Origin: Fasciola hepatica
Lineage: Eukaryota; Platyhelminthes; Trematoda; Plagiorchiida; Fasciolidae
NCBI GenBank assembly: GCA_948099385.1
Contig: CANUEZ040000164.1
Span: 2,990,501 to 3,054,500, forward strand
Length of the DNA stretch: 64,000 bases
Direction: 5' to 3'
Shown here: positions 56,584-64,000 of the stretch, one piece after another
How positions within the stretch are numbered: position 1 is the stretch's first letter
How the letters are laid out: every line of letters begins with the position of its first letter
Position numbers and translations under genes: made by a program
Notes under the pieces: model-generated
Told to the model about the DNA's origin: nothing
The model's input: the letters and a program-made list of their open reading frames with translations, nothing else
Databases searched by the model: none

Positions 56584-57127
56584 CTATTCCTCATTCGTCT
56601 TTGAAATGGTTAAATAGCCTCGCATATGTGGGGGCTTTTACGACATGCTGACGTATTGAACTATCATAAGTCCTGACACAAAAGCTTACATAATACACGT
56701 TTATACTTCATGACCTCCATCGAAGCAAGAGGCAGGGCTGTTTGTTCCTCTTTAATCACTGACATTATGGACAATTTCTGCCGTAGGTGGTAGTTGTTAC
56801 TATTTGCCCATGTACCAGAGTGCGACCACACCCATGACACCCGCAAGCACACACTCAAACAAGCACACGCTGTCGAGGCAAGACGGTTCTCTCGAGGACA
56901 GCATGTATGTTTCCTTCGCGCCCGCCATCGATCAGCCGTTCTCATGGACGATGCAGAGTAACATCGTATCGGTGTGGCCTCCGTATCAAGTGCGATCGTG
57001 AGTAAACTGGTAACGACAAGGTATTACGTGCACACCCTGACAACAGGGTCTGGGTAGGTAGGAAGAATCAGTACCCTTTTTCCAAACTTTTGATTCTTAT
57101 GAGATTCGGGAGGATTTTGGTGGGCGG

Positions 57128-57514
57128 TGAAACGACCGGTCGTGGTAACCCCCTCCCCCCCCAAAAAAAAGAACACTGCAGTTCTATATTTCCTTAACAT
57201 CACTCACTCATTTACACTATCGGCTTGTTTCACGCACCGTAAGTTTTTGTGAACCAAAGTTTGCTTTTTCGCATCCAGCGAGCTGTTCTGTCATACCTTT
57301 GTTCTGGACCTGCGTGACGCACGTACTCCTTTCTCGCAAGCCGTATTTTGGTTCTCGTTCACTGGGTCCCTTCGGTCGCATTTTTGAGCTTCTTAGCCTT
57401 TTTCGCGTCACTGTTCATTTGATAATCCAGTATTGTGGAATCTCGCGGATAGTGGAGTTCTGATTTCAGGATTTGTTGCAAATTCGGCTGCGTACTGTTC
57501 AGAGTTGTCTTACA
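57128..57514 (+). repeat. 3' LTR of the plus-strand BEL/Pao element
   Basis: Aligned partner of 52162-52535. It contains C8 and A8 homopolymer runs near 57155-57175 that the 5' copy lacks. Confidence 0.75.
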
Positions 57515-57613
57515 CTCGGTCCACTAATTGATCACTTTGTTCGTTGCGGTTGTCTAGTCCTTTCGTGAACCTGTTTAGTTTTTAGACCACCATGAGACCT
57601 CCTGTTCTTCTTT

Positions 57614-58622
57614 CTAAAGAAGCCTCTGTTTGTAGCACAAATGTCCATATTCTGCAGACCGTCGCGTGAATTGTCGCTGTAGCCGCTGGTGAGCTCTGAT
57701 ATCCCTCACTGAACATGTTCTCCAAGCTTGGATACGGTTTTCTGGATGAGGTCTTCCAAAGCCTTTTACAAAATCAAGATGACTCGAGGTTTCCCAGAAA
57801 TGACTACCACGGTTAGCTGGAGCAGGGATGAACGTGCTTTCTCCATTAATTTCTGACATTGGCGACTTGACTTGATGTCAGCGCTTGCCGTCACTGCTAG
57901 GTTACTAGCTTCTATGACCTTAGCCAATGCCCCCCAACTGTCCAGTGGGCCCAATAATCGGATGGCCCGTGGCCCTTCCTCTTTGATGAGTTGCTGACAT
58001 TTACTCAAGTTGAGGGTAAGGTCTCAGGCCAAAGATCACTGGTTCATGTTGTCTGGATCGCGCTGAACAGCAGCACGCTCTGTTGCTCCTACCCCTTTGA
58101 AGTTGTCCGCAAAAAAGAAGCACTGGTTTTACTCAATCTGCCAGGTCGACAATATACATCAACCACAACAAGGGTCCTTGAACTGACCATTGGGGGAAGC
58201 CAATGTGCAATCTTCATTGTTCATCAAGCAGAATCCTACCCTGACCCGGAAAACCTCATCCCTTAGGCTTTGTACAATCAACTTCTGTTTTTTAACGCAA
58301 GCAGAAACGATTCCACCTTTGCTTCGAGTGGTCTGTGGGTAAATGAATCAAGGGCTATTTGGAAATCCAGATAACACACTTTCACCCGTTTTCCTCGATC
58401 CGCTCGACCGATCACCTCATCCAAGAAAGTAATCAGACCGAAGAGAAAAAAGCCTCTGTGCCAAAACCCATTTCGATTGGTAGTTGCTAGCCGGTTCTTC
58501 TCTATGTGACTCACCACCTTATTTTGTAATATTCTCTCGGGAGTTTTATGCACCGCTGAAGTCCGCTTGCGTCCGCTTGCGTCCAACCGCTTTCGCATGA
58601 CCCGTCGAATGATCGCACCCAC
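57614..58622 (-). pseudogene. LINE reverse transcriptase fragment on the minus strand
   Basis: On the minus strand the frame 58278-58622 reads KVVSHIEKNRLATTNRNGFWHRG, then LITFLDEVIGRADRGKRVKVCYLDFQIALDSF, the RT fingers and first palm motif ('yLDF.kAFD' with one change). Downstream come DEVFRVRVGF, FFADNFKGV (usual FADD), LTLNLSKCQQL and ASADIKSSRQCQKLMEKARSSLLQL, all in order for a CR1/Jockey-type RT. The endonuclease is missing, a catalytic Asp is Asn and the frame is broken, so this is a truncated pseudogene. Its family differs from the LINE at 33190-36228. Confidence 0.72.
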
Positions 58623-58632
58623 CTATACATCA

Positions 58633-58660
58633 ATATATATATATATACATATATATATAT
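58633..58660. repeat. Interrupted (TA)n microsatellite
   Basis: Two TA runs separated by a TACAT break just beyond the LINE fragment. Confidence 0.9.
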
Positions 58661-58679
58661 ACCTTGGGTATGCTCCACT

Positions 58680-61600
58680 CACTTGTCCCCCTTCCTAACT
58701 AGATTGTGCCATTTTACAACACAATTTGCATATATATAAATAAAACCGCTCCGTCCTTTAGCCATGGGTGCTCGCTCTCACTTAATTCCTGGCTCAGGCT
58801 AGAACTCAGCCGTCCCATCCTGCTTTTTTGCGCCTTTCTCGTACACTGAAGCCTTGCCACACGGATTACCATTCCTTAGTAACTAGGCTTCGCTTCTCTA
58901 CGCATATGCTCATAGTAAGTTGAGACCCCATTCCAACCGGAATCCGTATGCCCCTGCCGAATACCAGCACGTTTGCCCCCACATGAAAAATCCTCATTTT
59001 TACACTCAGTGTTTTTCCACTTTTTTACTGTTTGCCGTCCTCGACCACAGCTGGTGAACTGACCAGACTGTTATCTTCCTATTTTCTCATTCTTCTTCCA
59101 GACCATACCATCTACTATTGTTTTATTCCTGGTTCCCTAACGGACACCCTCTCCTCATCCACCGCCTACCTGATATCGCCCCAAATCTCTATCACCCAAC
59201 TACCCTAGAAAGCTACCAGTCTCCGTCTAGGGATCCTTAATAGACCGGTCCACTAGCCAAACGATAACTAACTGTTCGGATAACAAAATTTTCATTTTCT
59301 TGCTTCCATAAAAATGATAATCATAACCCACAGCTGGAACACTCTCCAGACTGCCGCACTCCTGATCTCTTCCAGATTGCATTGGTTACTTGGGTAGCCA
59401 TCGGCCGAATCGACGTTTATTCCGGATTACCGTAGGGACTGGACGATTTGATCAATGGTTTAAACCTATACTCTCGCCCGCTGACGTTACATGGGGCACC
59501 GTACACGGATTACCAAAACCTCATGAAAGTCTCACCGGATCGCAGAGGTGATTCTTGACACCAACCATCAACACATCCGCTCAACGTCTATTACCAAATA
59601 ATCCAACCCAACAGTTCAATTCTTCCCGTGTTGCAGTACGAAACCAATGGCCGGAACCCAGCATTCGCAGCTGTCAACTTCGTCAAACCAGACCTTTCTT
59701 ACCTGCTTCCCTCATCATCCTACCTGCCACCACCTGCAACCAAGGTCTTTATGAAACAGAATACCAGCCATCTGCAGCCAACCATAATTTGGTTAACAAT
59801 TTTCTATCAAATACAAAAAAAATTTTTTTACACTCTTCCAACTCCTGCCTAGCCGAACCATTGACGTTTTGTCTCCACTAATCCGTTTCATTGACGGCTT
59901 TTCTTCTCTTTAAAAGTCCGTTATATGTCCATACACCATTCATGCTCTTCAAAAGTTCACTGAAGTCCCTGCGAAGCTTTTCGCCTTCATTTGAATTTCC
60001 ATATGACACTGTAATCACCTGCACAAAAGGTCCGTTTTATTATCACCTTTGACTCACTTGTCTTTATTTCACATGCTTCCTCCACAATTAGTTACCCAAT
60101 GCTGGATCAGTGTCCAATATTCCGCTGGTATCTCTGACTGCACTTTGAAAGCCCCACGCTTGCTTTACTTCTAACAATGTTCTTTGGCATTTCTTCCGTC
60201 CGGTTACTCGTTAGCGACCGTCCATTTGTCGCTTATATCAGCAATCCCACGACTGTTCAGCTATCCACACCGCCCTCCAGTGATTTCGAAACCGATTCGG
60301 GATTCCCGCCTCAACCATAACAACTTTTGTTCACTCAAACACTACATGACTTTACTGGTGTATTTCGGTTGCTGTGTGATTTATAAATTTAGAATCTGTG
60401 AATACCTCACATTGACATGTACTGCTGTATACTCTGATCTTGCATTGTGCATGCGTATTGACCACGGTCAAGAAATATACTATACTATAATTGGTCTGCA
60501 ACGCATGCTCCTTTATCCCCCTTTATAATGGGAGGTGACGAATGATACAAACAAGCATCTAGATCTTACACTCCCGTCTTGCTTTCGTTGCCTCAGCTCC
60601 ACATCAGGTTCCATGGCATATACTTTCTTCAATATCTTAGCTGTTTTAGACTGAAAAAATCGGTCTCATTTCTCTGACTTGATGTAGCTCATGAACTGAA
60701 CTGAAGATCCAGTTATGACGTCAGCACTTCTGCCCCACCCTATCCCTCAACTTAGTTACTTCCGTAAATTCGAGCGAAAATTATTTTTCTCTTCAACCGG
60801 TTGATTACACCAAGTCGAATCTTAAACCCCTCAACCAACATTATAGCCCTCACTCAACCGTTTCCCTTCTCAGCATTACTTTCCATAGTCTCATTTCTTC
60901 TTAAGGACTCACTGCATCGATGGGCCCATGCTTCATTTTTGTTCCCCTTTCCGTTAACCTTTGGTCCTCATCTGGGGCATACCAAGACTGCGTTTTTATA
61001 TCTCGCTTCTCTTTCCGGTGATCCTCAATGCTAGTCAACCACCACGGGCACCATGCTGAGTGTCGCCCTGGCTGGTGCACATGGATAATAATGTTACATG
61101 GCCGTATGTCGATTTCTATTTCCGTTGGCTCTACCCTCCAAGTTCTCACGACCTGACTTATTGATCCTGGATTATGTACCCTTGGCGTGGTTGTTCTGCC
61201 CTCTGTACGATCGTCAATGATCACTCACTCCAACCCCAACGGTGCTCGGCGAGGTCGGGTCCCCCGCCTTGGCCCGCGCACATCGGGGGCGCGGGCCGTC
61301 TGCAACGATGTATAAGCTCAATTAGCTTGGTGGATCACACCTCCGGTGTTCACTTCACGGGGCGTTTTTCAGGTTGTGCCTAGCGCACGGTCAACCCTAT
61401 CCACTGCCACCGGTTGCATATTGCATGGGCTAACTCTCCCCGCCCTATCGCGTCCATTCTCGTCGGTTGCGGACTGCATGCTCTCACCATCCCTGTTCCT
61501 CTAATATTCCCTCATCTATCGTTTTTATCAGCACCCCCGTGATTTCCCTTTCATGTTCTTCTACCCTTGTGTGCACAACTACCTATTCTGTCCCTGCTTA

Positions 61601-62860
61601 CATCCTTTTTTACCACGGCACCCCTCACTGCATGATGCCACTCTTGCCCAATTCACGTTACTCTACCACAGCCAGCAATATTTACTTTTTCCGCTCATGT
61701 CAAACTTGCCGGCTTCTAACCTCCATCCACTTGGTATCTTCATAAACTTATAAAAATGATTGTTCACATGCCTCACTGGTTACCACCTTGTCGTATTCTT
61801 TTTGTCCTTCTAACTTATACCTCCCACCACTACGGAGCAGACCCACCCGTAAGCATGACCAATCACCACACACGAATACGTTTTTCCAACTTTGCATTTT
61901 TCACAGCCGCATTTACTATCTTTTCACCACCACCATATTGCCCCAGCTTGACCCCGCAATTCTTCTGTGGATCTTCCTCCTGTGCACTGCCCCGCCTAGC
62001 GACTTCTGGCTCAATCCATTTGAGTGATCGCCTGCAGGCACGTAGCCCTGCAGTTCCACACTCCCAACTTCAAGGCGCAAACATTTCTCATGCCTTTTGT
62101 CCCATCACAGGTTTACCTGTTTGTGTACCTCTTTCTTTTCTTCTCGGTCTTCATCAAGTCTCACCTGCAGTGAAACGGTCCGATTCGTCATTTCTTACCT
62201 GTCGCTTCTCGGTTAGTACTCCCGTCCCTTTCCTATATTCTCGTCACAGGCATTTTCAGCGTGCCTCTTAGGCTGCGCTGCCTTGCCACTTTCCACCTAG
62301 TGCGAAGTTATCTTCAAGTCATTATTTTAAAGTACAGTTTCAAACCATATAATTTGCCATTACCTGATCTCTGACCCTCCATTTCCCCATTTCTGTCCTA
62401 CGTTAATCGCTGGTACAACCGGCACATCGTTGCCCCATACCTCGTCTTACCATCAAGTTACCGTTCTTCACCGATATTTCACAATACGCCGACCAATCAG
62501 TATTTCCATTCCCTCTGCATTCCCCAGCAACCTTTTTGCTGCATATTATACGTCCGTTTATTACCACTTCATTCATTTTTACCGTCACCGCATGCAAAAC
62601 CAGCATCAACCGGATCGTAAGATTCACTCTTACCTGTTTTCTTCGATCACTCTCTTTGTATCCCCTCTTTTGTCAACTTCCCACAGCCACCACCTCTGTG
62701 CTTCCAAAATCGTTTCTATCTCCTTGCTGATCCCATGTTCATCTGTCATAGATAAGTGCCCCAAAATTTATCCCCGGTAATTCTGTACCATTTGCTTCCA
62801 CCTTACCCGCTTCTTCCAAGCACTGCCTCCTCGGTGTTTCATCACTTTATTGCTCACACC
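58680..62860. other. 4-kb pyrimidine-rich non-coding stretch
   Basis: The plus strand is strongly C and T rich with few G. Many overlapping open frames of 60-170 codons rich in Ser, Pro, Leu, Phe and His occur, which is expected from the composition. None has a domain. It may be the long untranslated 5' part of a large element whose RT tail follows at 62880, or a repeat of its own. Confidence 0.5.
61225..61400. other. GC-rich island with a strong hairpin inside the pyrimidine-rich stretch
   Basis: GGCCCGCGC at 61271-61279 and GCGCGGGCC at 61289-61297 form a perfect 9-bp GC stem with a 9-base loop. The surrounding 180 bp are far richer in G and C than the neighbourhood. The sequence resembles no tRNA, rRNA or known ribozyme to me. 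Confidence 0.5.
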
Positions 62861-62879
62861 TACACCCATCGGTGTAGGT

Positions 62880-63770
62880 GTCCCTCAGTGCACCGTCCTC
62901 GTTCACATCAACGACCTTCCCGATGTAGTTCCGGTCAGCATAGAGATGTACCCAAATAACTTCACAGTCTGGGGCACAGAGGCAAATGCTGTGCAGTCAG
63001 CCATTGGCTTGGCCTAGAGTTGGTCAGCTGACTGCAGTCCCCCAACAAGTAGTGGCAAATGCGTAAACATTTCATTTGGCAATGCCTCGGCTCATCTCTT
63101 CAAGATGAGTGGAAACACATGGATCCAGGTAGTGGATCAGCACAAGGTCCTTGGTTTCTGGCTGTGTAGTAATCCCGCGTTTCGATCCCACCAAGAGGAA
63201 GCCATTAAAACTTTCTTTTGGGCTCTAAATCTTCCTAAACGAACCTTCCCGATAATCTCCAAAGAGAAATTCCATCTTGAGTATGGAACCCATATTTGAC
63301 CTCCTTTTGAATACGGCGGCCAGACAGTACACACTGGCCCCGTCAGAGATCCAAAAATGTTCGGAGTGGATCAAAAAGAAAGCGACCAAAATGGTACACA
63401 GCCCAAGATTTACCCCTAATCGGTTCGTCCAGCATCACTCAATCTCTAGCCACCTGAGATACGCCCTGCTGATGAAATCCACTTCTTGGTGTTTGACCTA
63501 TTCTAAACGGACCTAGTGGATCAGCTCTTCGCTCGTCCGGCCTTGGAGAGCCTACGATGATACACGAGGAAACTCTTTAAACCCTTCCCATATACCCTCG
63601 TTAGACAACATTTCTTCTCATCTCGGATAATATCTTTATGAAAAGGCTTTCCACAGGAGACAGTGGAAGCTTTATCAGAAGAGGCACTTAGGGTCAGACT
63701 AGACAAGTGGTTAGGACCGAAGTCAAGTACAGATCTTTCCCCGACCACCCTAGCGTAGATTATTCTCTCC
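62880..63770 (+). pseudogene. CR1-like LINE RT C-terminal relic
   Basis: The reading HINDLPDVVPVSIEMYPNNF near 62905-62965 corresponds to '..YINDLP......mYADD', with the active site lost as YPNN. The open frame 63105-63299 (VDQHKVLGFWLCSNPAFRSH, FFWALNLPKRTFPIISKEKF) aligns well with the equivalent part of the LINE at 35625-35800 (VDRHKVPGFWLDCNLSFSNH). Later pieces, such as EALRVRLDKWLG near 63680-63715, match the end of ORF2 in that clade. It is a 5'-truncated dead copy. Confidence 0.68.
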
Positions 63771-64000
63771 CATATTCTCAAGCCTCGTCTCCAGTCCTAC
63801 ATTGTTTTGCATGTAAGCAGTTATAAATGGATCCATTTTCCTCCCTTTTGCGATTGCGTATGCAAAGTATTCTTCTGTGTTAGTTTTAAAACAAAAAAAT
63901 ATTTGTGATGTGATGATTTGTCCATTTTCATACTGTCGGACTCGTTTCACATGGGAAACGTTTTACTTTACACTAATGTCGCTTTCGCAAAAATGGTTGC
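63771..64000. other. No gene seen at the right edge
   Basis: Non-coding sequence after the LINE relic. Confidence 0.4.

Larger units (their letters stand above)
52162..57514 (+). mobile_element. BEL/Pao LTR retrotransposon with both LTRs, decayed
   Basis: Order: LTR, gag, protease end, RT, RNase H, integrase, DUF5641, LTR, which is the BEL/Pao arrangement. Stops and shifts occur in every domain and parts of gag, protease and RT are deleted. About 5.35 kb remains. Confidence 0.85.

Noticed and set aside
59555..62780. Several plus-strand frames of 60-171 codons
   Set aside because: They are rich in Ser, Pro, Leu and Phe as expected from pyrimidine-rich DNA and lack domains or consistent splice sites.
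1..64000. CRISPR array, rRNA genes or a bacterial-type operon
   Set aside because: No regularly spaced repeats, no rRNA-like sequence and no tightly packed co-directional genes with ribosome-binding sites were seen.

Overview
This window looks like a piece of a large, repeat-rich platyhelminth genome, most likely a parasitic flatworm such as a trematode (inference). The evidence is long degenerate introns, canonical GT/AG splice sites, and a dense mix of RTE and CR1-like LINEs, Gypsy and BEL/Pao LTR elements, a Penelope-like fragment and a mariner-like fragment of the kinds flatworms carry. No bacterial operons, rRNA, CRISPR array or intact functional tRNA were seen. I cannot name the species.

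Region 1 (1-24,000) holds what I think is the only host gene. Five exons (2657-2951, 12294-13116, 14553-15137, 19714-20250, 21149-21493) join in compatible phase into about 860 residues of one reading frame, open to the left of the window. The product is Ser/Thr/Pro-rich with a PPxY and a PxxPxR motif, like an intracellular scaffold or receptor tail, but I do not recognise the family. Its 9.3-kb first intron contains an RTE LINE split by a Gypsy element, a second LINE relic and two copies of a tRNA-like SINE in opposite orientation.

Region 2 (24,000-32,200) is intergenic or intronic DNA with decayed elements: an antisense Gypsy gag, a Penelope-like GIY-YIG fragment flanked by two 207-bp inverted arms, a mariner-type transposase pseudogene and an isolated BEL/Pao C-terminal (DUF5641) exon-like fragment.

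Region 3 (32,200-42,300) contains a nearly full-length CR1-like LINE (ORF1, then endonuclease and RT) followed by the most striking structure in the window: a near-perfect palindrome with 2,333-bp arms (36506-38838 and 39724-42056) around an 885-bp centre. The inner arm ends encode Gypsy gag and the centre encodes Gypsy integrase.

Region 4 (42,300-57,560) has two BEL/Pao elements. One lies on the minus strand between 303-bp near-identical direct repeats (45303-45605, 49033-49335), itself enclosed by 257-bp inverted repeats. The other is on the plus strand between diverged LTRs (52162-52535, 57128-57514) and carries gag, protease, RT, RNase H, integrase and DUF5641 remnants.

Region 5 (57,600-64,000) has an antisense LINE RT fragment, a 4-kb pyrimidine-rich stretch with a GC-rich hairpin-forming island, and a second CR1-like RT tail.

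Almost every mobile element carries stops, frameshifts, deletions or a substituted catalytic residue. The sequence gives no sign of a functional multi-gene system; the structural palindromes and the chimeric junctions are the parts most worth following up.
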